The translations under genes and the position numbers were made by a program. The notes under the pieces were generated by a model, which worked only from the letters and a program-made list of their open reading frames with translations, had not been told where the DNA came from and ran no database searches. DNA of 64,000 nucleotides from Rhynchopus sp. YZ270_cl-10 (lineage: Eukaryota > Euglenozoa > Diplonemea > Diplonemida > Diplonemidae). Of this stretch, positions 30,867 to 40,909 are shown piece by piece (positions within the stretch are counted from its first letter, which is position 1; each line of letters starts with the position of its first letter). Location: contig OZ037882.1 in NCBI GenBank assembly GCA_964035575.1, positions 248,001-312,000 of the forward strand. The letters are read 5' to 3'.

Positions 30867-31964
30867 CTACAGAAGGTGGGCCCCCACCGGGTAGGTGGAG
30901 TAGGAAAGGATTCCGCACTCACCACAGTACTTCACCGGGGTGTCGTCACCCTTGCAGGCGAGGCCGTCCTGGGGCTTGGTGTCCATTGCGCATTCCTCCT
31001 TGCCCTCTCCACGGCGGAGGATGCGGATGTATCCAGACTCTCCCCAGGTGGGTCCCCAGGAGTTGCGGACAATCCAGTAGAGCTTGTCACCCTCCGCGCC
31101 GTATCCGACCATCTGGATTCCGTGGTCGACTTCGACACCACAGCGCTCAGAGGAGAAGACACCGCTCTCGTACAGCTGCCAGGCCGAAGCCGCTGCAGAG
31201 ATGGAGACGGGTCCGACGTTTGCGACCGCGTTCATGATCGCAGTGTAGTTGTTGGTCTCAAGCTGGACGAACCCCTTCACGCTCGCGACAGGCTTGATCT
31301 TCTCGGTCTTGCAAGAGAAGGTGATCCCCACCCCCGAGGTGTACGGGTAGTCCTGCTCGGAGGTGATCCCGGTCTTCGCGGTGTAGTTGAACGCAAGCCC
31401 CTGGGTCGCCCCTTTGCATCCTCCGGTACCTCCGCACTCCAGGGGGTTGGGCATGCAGGAGACAACCTGCTGCTCGGAGAGGGTGAGAAGGGTGCCGGTT
31501 GCAATGGCGGTGTGCGATTCGATCGACTCAACAGCGCTGAAGGCCCAGCAGGAGCCGCACATTGCCTGGTTCTTGACTGCGGTCACGACGTTCTTCTCTC
31601 TCCAGTCAACGGAGTCGGGGAGGGCGGTGACGGGCATGTGGGTGGAGGAAGGGGCGGAGGCGAGCTTCTCAGTAGAGGCGCCGTGGAGACCCTTGGAGAC
31701 CTTGGAGAATTCGGCCTCGGTCCAGTCGGCATAGTGGTTGACACCCATCTTCCAGCTGTGGTCGGCAGCGTTGTGTGCGCGGATCTTCGCCAGGTTGGCC
31801 TCGAAGATGGCCTGGCGGGTGAAGTACTCCTCCGCGGCGTACGACTTCTCGAACTCACGGATATAGTGCTTGAAGGAGTACTCCGAGGTCTCGAGGTCAC
31901 GCCATGTGGTGCTCAGGGCAGCACTGCACAGAGGCAGCAGCGCGCAGAGGACGAAGGAGCGCAT
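30867..31964 (-). CDS. Papain-family (C1A) cathepsin-type cysteine protease, 365 aa
   Basis: Secreted/lysosomal protease precursor. The start at 31964 gives a signal peptide ([18 protein letters not shown]); an upstream in-frame Met at 32027 would add a His/Thr/Pro-rich, non-signal stretch. The propeptide carries a perfect ERFNIN motif (E-x3-R-x2-IF-x2-N-x3-I-x3-N, around [20 protein letters not shown]) and a GNFD-like segment ([13 protein letters not shown]). The mature domain begins near [11 protein letters not shown]. The catalytic set is complete: Gln133, Cys139 ([10 protein letters not shown]), His281 ([11 protein letters not shown]), Asn301 (NSWGPTWGE). The C-terminus ends [13 protein letters not shown], as expected for the family. 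Cathepsin L/H-like by ERFNIN. Uninterrupted, no intron. A repeat cassette (32105-32280) lies ~140 bp upstream. Confidence 0.93.
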   Translation of the reverse strand: MRSFVLCALLPLCSAALSTTWRDLETSEYSFKHYIREFEKSYAAEEYFTRQAIFEANLAKIRAHNAADHSWKMGVNHYADWTEAEFSKVSKGLHGASTEKLASAPSSTHMPVTALPDSVDWREKNVVTAVKNQAMCGSCWAFSAVESIESHTAIATGTLLTLSEQQVVSCMPNPLECGGTGGCKGATQGLAFNYTAKTGITSEQDYPYTSGVGITFSCKTEKIKPVASVKGFVQLETNNYTAIMNAVANVGPVSISAAASAWQLYESGVFSSERCGVEVDHGIQMVGYGAEGDKLYWIVRNSWGPTWGESGYIRILRRGEGKEECAMDTKPQDGLACKGDDTPVKYCGECGILSYSTYPVGAHLL

Positions 31965-32104
31965 TGTGTGGTGTGTGGTTCTGTGGGGTGTATGGGATAT
32001 GTGTGGGGTGATGTGGGGTCCCATCAAATTCGGGAAAGTGTGAGGTGAGGGAGGGGTGCGGGGTGGTGGTGTGGTGGATGTGGAGTGTGTGGGGTGGTGG
32101 TGGT

Positions 32105-32280
32105 GGTCATCTGCAAGTCTCAGAGTATTGTTAGATCACATAAAGATCTTCAACCCCTCAAAAGAGGGTCAAGGGAACGGATGGATGTCCGCACCTGTGC
32201 GTCTAATGTAATCATTCCACGGGTGTGCATGCAGAAGGAGACAGCAACGAGCAGAAAACCTTGAACCCTACTTGTTGCCA
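32105..32280 (-). repeat. Upstream cassette, copy 1 (upstream of the cysteine protease)
   Basis: A 176-bp sequence also found at 36205-36365 and 63825-64000, near-identical (one or two substitutions). In gene-sense orientation (minus) it ends ACTTGCAGATGACC, which resembles a 3' splice site followed by ATG, about 140 bp upstream of the protease start. It contains ACCCTCTTTTGAGGGGT, able to form a short hairpin. Function unknown. Confidence 0.9.
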
Positions 32281-33432
32281 GCCTTCCCATCACAGAAGGC
32301 GAGAGCTCTCCTTTTACAGCATCTGACCTTGACGTACCACTCCAGCCCCTGGGATGGAAAAGCACAAAAGAAAAAGGTAAATGGGGGGTGGGATGACATG
32401 GTGTGGATGGACAAAATATAAAGCCTTTTGTGTACTTCTTGTGCAGCACTAAGTACTGGCATTCTCGTGTTTTCTTCACCTCTTTTTTTTTTTGAAACCC
32501 AAATAACAGCAACCACCTCGTTCTCCCCACAAATATGACTTCGAAAATACAAAAAACCTCCCTCTGTAGTAAATCGTTTGTGACAGGGGAGGAAACATCA
32601 AAGGGGGAAGAAAGGGGGTTTGACAGTTGAATACAATCTTTCAGCACATCACGATCGTACCAACTAAACAAAAGGATGAACCGGGTTTCTATGATTTTCC
32701 GAAACAAATAAGATTACCGAAACTTCCAATTTCCAGAACGAAATAAACCCACCCATCCTTCCATAAATCACATGTCCACAAATTACGGGTAAGAATCTAA
32801 ACAAACCTCCTCTGAAAATTATAACTGACTTTCTTCCACTTGCAAGGATGAAGTTGTTTCAAAACATGTCCGAATATTATTCACTTCCCAGCCTGCTCTT
32901 CTCTTCCCAACGACTGATACTTGCAGAACACCATTATTAACTCCATCCCACCCACCCCCAGACCCGCTTCAGAACCCTTCACTTACAACCCTTCGCTACA
33001 CTTCCCCGTACACCTCTCTGCTAATGTAGGCGCGCATCCCCCAGAAACGGAACATTGTTGTGGTTCGTAATGAGATAGTACCCACAACTTTTATGCAGGG
33101 CTCAAAATAGGGGGTTTTTTAGTCACGCACAAATCACCTTTTTCAGGGATCAATAAAACCCAAGGTCATTAGACCCGGGCGAGGTAAGTTTCGTTCAGGC
33201 TTTAAGGCTATAGTGGAGGGCACAGCAACACTGCGGTACAGAACTCTCGTCATTGGTTCCCACGTTGTCGTCAGAGGACTCATTATTAACTCCATCCCAC
33301 TCACTCACCCCCTACCCCATCCCTTGCACGCAAGAAAGCTATTGAAAGCTTCGTTAATAACTTCACTCACTACGGAAACATACAAGCCACACACATCACT
33401 CCGCCAGCTCTGTTGCTTAGTGGTTTAGTCTT
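32281..33432. other. Intergenic stretch with a CR-gene fragment
   Basis: No gene. 33229-33284 is a fragment related to the 3' end of the CR genes. The rest is AT-rich with no recognised family. Confidence 0.55.
33229..33284 (-). pseudogene. Short fragment of CR-type gene 3' region
   Basis: Shares TTCCCACGTTGTCGTCAGAG and the adjoining CGGTACAGAA block with the adjacent CR gene at 33.6 kb. It is a small relic, probably of partial duplication. Confidence 0.7.
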
Positions 33433-35986
33433 CTAAAGCAGTTTACAGATTCTCCGGAAGAACGGCACGTGTCTCGTCATCATTGCTCTCGTCGGGGGTA
33501 GAGGTGTCTTCCACATGTGGTTGGGAACATGCGAGCCCCGAGACAGCAATGCAGGCCACACAGGACGCGATGACAACAGACTTGAGGGTGGAAATGCCTT
33601 GTCCGCATCCGCCTCTTCAGTTCCAGTACTACGGTACAGAAGTGTAGTCATAGGTTCCCACGTTGTCGTCAGAGGACTCATCACACAGTCACCTTCCATC
33701 TGGGAGTTGGTGATGAGAAGGAAGTTATCGTCGTTCCATTGAGCCAGACTGCGGTTCTTGAGATTCTTGTGCTCCCTGAGATATGCACATATTGCTTCGT
33801 GGACCGTCTTCGCCTTTGTGAGCATCTCGGTCATCTGGGTCATATCACCGCCATCATTGGTTGAATTTTGCTTGAACTTCGCATCTGCGTAACGGATGTG
33901 CAGTGTCTTGTCCTTCTCCAACGTCACCAAAATGAAGTCCATCGCTGCCGATCCACCGCAATGCAGCAGAATCGTGTCTCCGGTGTTCTTGAGTTTCTCA
34001 AGCGACTTAACAAATTCTGTGCTGAATTCTTTGCAGTCCTTGCTGCTTTGACTGTTGAAGGGGTGAGACTGGGGCTCTGAGTCACCCAGTTTCTGCACAC
34101 ACACAACCCTCTGCACAGAAGGTGGACACCAGCTCCGGAGTGGCTTTGTACTTTCTCCTGTAGGCAAGAATTCGTCGTTTTCCCTGTTGTGATAGAAGAA
34201 TCCCAGGAAAAGAGCCAAAGTCTGGAAGGCAATAGCCTCGAAGCCATGACAATCGTGTGTAAGTTGTTGCAGCTTCACCGTGTCAGGAACAGAAACGAGG
34301 TAGGCGGGAAGGCCCAACTGGTTCGCGATGCTCTTAAGCACACTGTAGTCAAGCAACGGATATTGCGACCACATGCGATGCACAAGATGGACCATGTTGA
34401 CAGGCACTTCGTGTTTCTCGAGAAACGCGCCATCTGCGGCTGCCTGAAGAACTCGTCGAACATTCATCCCTTCCTGCCAATCGAGAGCTGTAGAATCCGA
34501 ACACATGGTGAAGTCGTTCTGAGCTTGCATCCACATAACCGGTCTCACTCGTGGCCATGCGAATGCTGCAAAGAGACGGATGTCATCTTCCGACACTTCG
34601 GAAGCTTCCTTGCATGCATCAGAAACAAGCTGACAAAACTCTTCCGGGTAGAGCAAAGCCTCCTCGCGTGTGCGGAGTGAAATGTTTCGTCCTTGTGTGT
34701 CATTTGGGAGGTCGGTCTGTAGGTTGATTCCCGTGCATACAGGAAGCACTCTCACTGCCTCCTTCACACCCACCATCATAATCCTTTGGAGGTTTCGCAA
34801 GCATCTCAGAGCAAACCGTGCGCCATCCTCACGCTTCCTGTCCAGAAACTGACCCTCGTCCACGACGACAATCAACACAAGGCCAGGGGTTTGTTTCCCA
34901 AACTCCTCGAGCATCTCCTTAATGCGTGTCTCCATGCGTCCTATGTTCATTTCCACGCCCATGAAGTCTTCTTTGGTCATCAGGTTTTCAAGTCTGAACT
35001 GCATCTGTACGTCCGAGCCTTCAATGTCAAGAACTGTTGGGCCCAGTTGCTGCTTCTCGCTCTGTAGCTGCTTGTACCCATTGAGCCAAGCAAACAAGCG
35101 GGACAAGACAAGTACGTTGAGGCAAGTTTCTCTATCGATGCTCTCATCCTCGAGAAAGGCTATTTCATCAGCAGACAGTGGCGAGTCGCGGTTGAATCCG
35201 ATGTATGCCACAACAGGTTCATAACGCTTCTTGCCCCCATTCTCCATCTCTTGCTGTTGAAAGCCCTGCCGTGCTGTTGATGTGCCAAACGTCTTCCCAA
35301 CTCCGGAAGCACACGCCAACACCAGTGCTCTTGTGCCGTGCATCGTCATTCCCACCTTGAGTTCATCCACAGTGGAGACCAACCTCTTGTTGAACCCATC
35401 ACGCCCAATGCGCTTTTTACTATTGTTGGTGTATGGTTCGTACGGCGAAATCGCCTTCTTCGCAAATTCATCGATATCGAATGGCTTCTGCTTCAGCGCC
35501 TGCATCATGGCCAACATCTCCTGCTCCATCTTCATCAGCTTAGAAACGTGCTGTTTGTGTGTAAAACAAATGTACAAACCTAGAAACAACAAAATAACAA
35601 CAAAGTTTCACACTGTGCATCTCCACTGCCTACTTTGCAACCCCAACACACACCTGTTGCGAATGGGTCATTGCTGGAAAGATGAAATAACTTTTGGTGA
35701 ATAATGAGGGTTATACCTCCTTCTCCTTCTTGAGATCGGCGATCTCGGCAGCGAGCGCTGTTGCTAACACGCTAACACCTTCATATGCACCGCATTCGGC
35801 CGAAGCGATGTCCCCTCCGATGTGTGTTACTTCAGTCACCAACTTCCGGATCTCATCCAGTATGTTCTGACTCAGATTGGCCATCTCTGTCTCCAGCTTC
35901 CTCACAGCTTCTCTCGCTTCTGCAACAGCGTCTTGTTGACCACGAGCTGTGGAAGAGGTAGCCCCTGTGGAGTGCCATGTTCCCAT
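33433..35986 (-). CDS. CR-type (Crinkler/RHS-like) P-loop NTPase/nuclease-like protein, copy 2
   Basis: Two exons (35986-35717 and 35550-33433; donor GTATAA, acceptor CAG, phase 0), about 795 aa, looks whole. Exon 1 encodes a coiled coil. Exon 2 carries Walker A (ACASGVGKT), a Walker-B-like strand (LVLIVVVDEGQFLD), then a helical region and a C-terminal region with DFILVTLE...IRYADAKF, compatible with a PD-(D/E)xK-type nuclease core (Asp and D-x-K spacing). That layout is the hallmark of CR effectors/RHS proteins. No signal peptide is visible, so there is no evidence of secretion. Position of the C-terminal end is uncertain. A cassette copy (36205-36365) lies upstream in the same orientation. 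Class by motif reading; function in this organism unknown. Confidence 0.65.
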
Positions 35987-36204
35987 TGCACGCAAACAAT
36001 GACTCTCGTTAGCTGCTGTGGGTTGCAGGGGTCGGTTTGAAAGGGGGTGGGGGAAATGAGGGGAGGAAGGGAATGTGTTGTCCTGTGTGTGGTGCGGGGT
36101 AAAATGGAAGGTGCGTGGGTGGTGGGTGGGAAAAGAGTGAAAGATGAGGGGATGCACCCATGTATGGTTTGCAAAGCCAGCACCACAGCAGGTGCACTGA
36201 AGCA

Positions 36205-36365
36205 GGTCATCTGCAAGTCTCAGAGTATTGTTAGATCACATAAAGATCTTCAACCCCTCAAAAGAGGGTCAAGGGAACGGATGGATGTCCGCACCTGTGC
36301 GTCTAATGTAATCATTCCACGGGTGTGCATGCAGAAGGAGACAGCAACGAGCAGAAAACCTTGAA
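36205..36365 (-). repeat. Upstream cassette, copy 2 (upstream of CR copy 2)
   Basis: 161 bp nearly identical to 32105-32265; similarity ends at AAAACCTTGAA whereas the other two copies continue 15 bp further. Located ~220 bp upstream of the CR exon-1 start, in the same orientation relative to the gene as in the other two loci. Confidence 0.9.
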
Positions 36366-37059
36366 ATCTCGGTGGGCAAGCCTCACTTGAGGCACAGTAC
36401 TGCCCCTGCATGCAGTACAACCATAACCCACTAAAGCAAAGGGCCAGGAGCAGGAGTGGTACATAAGACAATAAAAGTATGGGGAGCTAAATAGTTGGAA
36501 CCATATGAGCAACGATCTTTTTTTTTCTTTTTTTTTTGTGTAAATGGTGGGGCAACAGGAACCAACAGAGGAGGGAGAATGAAAAAGTTTGTAAGATGAC
36601 CCTAAGCCTCTCCGTGCTTAGTCACTTTAACAAATGAGCAAGATGACCTACAACATGACGAGCCACCCTTCAAAAAGAAGCAAAAAAAAAAAGCGCAGAT
36701 TTTGCGAGAGGTGGATGCACGTCTATACGACATACACACGCACACACCACCTCCCTGAAAAGAAGGAAACATTGATGAACACACCTCACCTGCATACACA
36801 TCTTGGTAGGAAAACTCTAAAAGTCAATCTTAACGGGTTAATGCAAAAAACAAAAACAAAACGGTCATGGTGAAAAAGTGCAAAAACGCCTCACCGTTCC
36901 GACGCAGGGGTGCTGGCAAAATAAATCGCTTTTTCACCGTTGGTCTTCCCATGCACGCTCCACTTTTCATCTGGGTGGCCTTTTTTCCGTATCACATTTG
37001 CATGCTTGGAAGACACAGTGGGCAAATTGTTGTGGAGAGGTTTTTTTTTTTTTTTTTTT
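36366..37059. other. Intergenic stretch before hAT A
   Basis: No gene. Has a hairpin-family copy (36586-36631) and ends in a T-run (37041-37059) that is the poly-A side of the SINE3 copy into which hAT A inserted. Confidence 0.6.
36586..36631 (+). repeat. Hairpin family copy, well preserved
   Basis: GTAAGATGACCCTAAGCCTC then TCCGTGCTTAGTCACTTTA: both outer (TAAGATGA/TCACTTTA) and inner (CTAAGC/GCTTAG) stems pair. Confidence 0.8.
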
Positions 37060-37194
37060 GAAAACTTCAGGGTCCTCAACCGTAGACAAAGTCTGGCCAC
37101 AGATTTGTCTAAGTTAAAAAAAAAGGCTAAAAAAAAATTTTCGCGCTCCGCGCGAAAAGGTCCTGTACAAAGCTAAAAATTGGGGGCTTTTTTT

Positions 37195-40100
37195 CATAGG
37201 GTGAAAACGATCGTTTTTTTTTTTTTTTTTTTTTTACGAATCTGGGAAAAAGTGATCGGTCTTTTTTTTTTTTTTTTTTTTTCACGATCGTGAAGAAAAA
37301 AAAAACGATCGTTTTTTTTTTTTTTTTTTTCTTCACGATCGTGAAAAAAAAGCACCTTTTTCTTCACGATCGTGAAGGAAAAAAAAAACGATCGTTTTTT
37401 TTTTCCCATATTATGTCGTTGATCGCTGGCCCACACCAGGGAGGGAGCCCCCACAGGTGCCCACAACCCCCCTGAAATCGGCCGAGAGTAACTTTTAGCG
37501 GTGTTTTGACGTAAAATGTCACCTTTTTTGCCATTTTTGGGGTGTACTTTTCTGGAACAAAATTCGCAAAACCCGAAATACGAATCGTAAAAAATCGCGA
37601 CATTCTATGACATACGTATACCATGAAGCAGCACGTCACGGCATGGCATGTAACATGCACATGTAATATCGCCAAAAACCTAGTCGTAGTAACATCATCA
37701 CTGTGCAAACCCCTGTCCATCCAATACAATTCACACTCTTTGTGGGTGGTCTTGCTGCCTTTTTGCCACAGTAATTTTTGGCCCGGCAGGCATGCTCTTG
37801 AAGCATGGCAATTTAGTGTGTATGGGGCAGGGTGTTGTTTTGTTCTGAATTCCCTTTGTTACAATATCTATCCAATCGCGAGTGGCTGTATGTGTATCGT
37901 GAGACACTCTTTTTAACCCTTTACGGACCAAGAGGACATTTATGCCCATTGTGGCGGGGGATGCGGCGTTCAACACCAGGCCAAGTTGGCCAAAAGCCCA
38001 ACTTTTGTACTGTCCAACCTCTGTACAATTACGGTATATTTCGTTGGCTGGTGGTCTGAAGAGTGATCTGACCATATTCTCCAGGTATAACAAATGCCCA
38101 AATAATGCATTGGCGAAGGAATTTTGCACTTTTGACCATCACACATTACTTGTATTTTTACCGGTTTTTTAATGAGTACAACCTATGTCAGAGCACGCTG
38201 TCCCACAGATTTTAGAATTTGGGGGGGTCACGCAACAGGGATTACGCAGCTCCCCATACTTATCGCTAAATATGCCGTTTTCCCCGAAAAATTTTAGAAT
38301 TCCACGCCCAATTTCTTTCTTTTTGGCAAAAAAAAAAATTTTCGCGCTTCGCGCGAAAAAGGTCCTCAGAAGCTCAATTCCGGAAACAAATACGGGGGGA
38401 GCGACGTTTTCCAACTCCTCCGCCATCAGCAGGAACACCTCCGTTTTCTCTTGAATCTGGGACGCTTGTTGCTGAGAAACAGGGCAACAGCGCGTTCAAG
38501 CATATTCCCCATCTTTTCAGTGTTAAACTCGTGGCGAAGCCACGGTACGCAACATTTCTAAAAATTGCGCTTAAAATTGCCTACTATGTCGCGGGAAGGG
38601 TGGGTTGAAAGCTCGCGCCGCAGTGCATCTTCCTTTTCCGGTAAAATAGAAGAAAATTGTCTTCTAAAAATAGAATTCTGTGGGGGGTAGGTGAGAGGTG
38701 GGCGGAGCCCCCACTCCTCCACCCCAGCCTCAATCCAAAACCCTGTATTTTTTTTTTTTTGGTATTTTTTGAGCTGAGATTTTCAAAAAATACCAAAAAT
38801 ACCAGGGTCAACCGCTGTGATGCTCATTGTTTAGAACACAGGGCTATTTCTAAATATGGGGTCCGGAGTCCAAAATCCAATCCGGGACACAATTTTGGCA
38901 GATTTATTTTGGGCCAAAAACGTCTTTATTTACATTTTTGGGATTCGCCCGTGCAGTGGTGGGGTCAATCTCGAAAATTGGATTTTTTGACCACTTAAAT
39001 TTTGAGAAATATGAGCCCGGTCACTTATACGTGGGCCCATTTTCGGCTAAAATTTTCCTCAAAATCCGGGTTTGTAAAATTGACCCTTCTGTGAAGGAAG
39101 GTTGTGGAAAAGGGTCCTTATTTGCATTTTTGGAAGCCGCCCGTGCAGTGGTGGGGTCAATTTGCAGAATTGGGCAAGTTCTTGCAAGACAACGGGTAAT
39201 GTTTGTTAGCTCTAAGGAGGGAAGGGGAGCGTTTGTAGCTCACACAGCACCCCAAACCCTGGCCTCTCTGTCCACAGCACACAGCTCTTCCCCTGAGTTC
39301 CATTTGTGCCTCAACATGCTGAGCGCATCTTCAGTACGATGGGTGGATGAGCGAGAAGAGGCGCAACTGGCTAGTTGCACCAAAGCTGCACAAGCTTGTG
39401 GTCGTAGCACGCAGTTTGCGCGAGAGCAAGCCGCCACAAGAGAATGGTTGGTGGGATGAGGAGAAGCTGGTGCAGGAGGAGAAGGAGCGTGCGGGAGCTA
39501 TATTGACTGCGACGCGACAGCTGAGGACCCCAAGGTTGATGATGATGCTGAGCATCACGACTCTGACATCAGTGAAGGCTCTTGGGACTAAACGCATACA
39601 GTCTTGTCCGTACCCATTTCTCCCACACAAGTCACCACCCCCTTGTGACTTGCCTGTAACAGTGGAAACGTTTCCCTCCCAGCCGCAAACCCGTTCAGTG
39701 TATCGTGAGCCACTGCAGTGACCCACTCACGCTCGACCCTGTCCCTCCTTGTAAACAGTTCGCCTTCTCCTACGTTGTGCTAAGGAAAACCAAAAAACAT
39801 GCTCAAAAATGATGGGCACGGGGGTCAGACTCCACTTCTGACCACTTAAAATTAGGTCATACACGTGTTATACCCCAAACTGACCAAGAAATTTTCCCAG
39901 TGTTCGATGGTGATCGAATTAAATCGGTGGTAAAAAGTGAAAAATGGGGCATGCCAGGCCCACGTCAATCAGCCTAAAAATGTTGCAACTTTAAACGCGC
40001 GTCTCTCCCGTACACCAATATACACTTTTTAACACATACAGTACAGCAAGGGAAAACCAAGGGATTTTACCCTGTGTTCTCCTTGTTACGGCTGCACTAA

Positions 40101-40763
40101 CCTAATCATCAAAACTGCTCGATTTTGGCTTTATCTAAAAGATCGACATCAATTCTTACGAAATATAATTTATTTTACGATTTTGAGTAGAATTCTGTTT
40201 GCAGGGCGAAGTCACGAGGCAGGGGGTGATTTTGGGGGTGAGCGCCAAAAAAAGTCCTTTTCCTAGGGTTGACCCACCTCCCTCCAGCATCCAACGATAT
40301 GACATTTTCACGAAAGTTGTCGATTCTTGCCTTATTATTGTCACACAGAAAAAAAAATGTTTTTACGAAAATGAGTAGAACCCCATTCCTACCAACGTGT
40401 GGCATTCGTGCGCCACTATAGTGGCACTTGCCATGGGTAAAAACGGTTTTCTGGTTTTAGTGCCTCGCTGGCGACATCCGTTGGGGGGGATTCTGGTGTG
40501 AGAATGTTCTCGATTTTTGCTTTATTTGAAAGATTCGCCACAAAATCGTTTCAAGGAAAAGAGTCGGTCAAAAATTCCAAGTAGAACCCAGAAACTCTCC
40601 CTTGCCACCCATTTCACGCCCATGCCCCTTGTACTACTAGGGGAAAAAAAAAAAACGATCGTGAAAAAAAAAAACGATCGTGAAAAAAAAAAAAAAAATG
40701 TCAAGATCTTGAAAAAAAGTTCAAGATCTTGAAAAAAACCGTCACGATCGTTCTCACACTATG
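37195..40763 (+). mobile_element. Nested element N: decayed hAT-like transposon inside hAT A
   Basis: Ends are inverted repeats CATAG(G/T)GTGA(A/G)AACGATCG, 19 bp with two mismatches. It sits in a T-run: copy B has 11 T's at this site, copy A has 7 on one side and 10 on the other, consistent with a 6-8 T target duplication. The subterminal regions carry many CGATCG-centred palindromes (TTCACGATCGTGAA) and CAAGATCTTG palindromes. The interior holds a degraded transposase C-terminus (see next) and two copies of a core shared with elements E and F (CAGTGGTGGGGTCAAT at 38954 and 39147). Several smaller palindromes (CGCGCTTCGCGCG at 38342) suggest further inserts. Confidence 0.85.
39230..39590 (+). 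pseudogene. Degraded hAT transposase C-terminus in element N
   Basis: The frames read ERIFSTMGG, then WMSEKRRNWLVAPKLHKLVV, then an acidic tail EDPKVDDDAEHHDSDISEG ending in a stop near 39590. The order E-R-x-F-S...RRN-x-L is the hAT dimerisation (hATC) signature. The three pieces are in different frames, so at least two frameshifts separate them. The first pieces lie at ~39314-39342 and ~39340-39440. No N-terminal domain was found. Confidence 0.75.
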
Positions 40764-40909
40764 TTTTTTTTTTGTGTTGCTTTTTCGAAACTCGTTAAGT
40801 GGTCTTTTCATTTCAATAGAAGAGTTCGACAAATGAACAATCACACCCCACCCCACCCCTTCGCCCCACCCGTACCCCTAACCCCATTGTCCCCCCAACC
40901 TGATAAGCA

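Noticed and set aside
32105-32280. Known small RNA (U1-U6 snRNA, 5S, SRP RNA, tRNA) as identity of the upstream cassette
   Set aside because: I compared it from memory with the conserved blocks of these RNAs: no Sm site, no U6 ACAGAGA, no 5S boxes, no tRNA B box GGTTCRANNCC. GGAG and TGTAATC phrases recall SRP RNA but are in the wrong order.
35711-36157. Upstream start (36157) for CR copy 2 exon 1
   Set aside because: The extra His/Pro/Thr-rich residues are unlike the N-termini of the other two copies; the start at 35986 is preferred.
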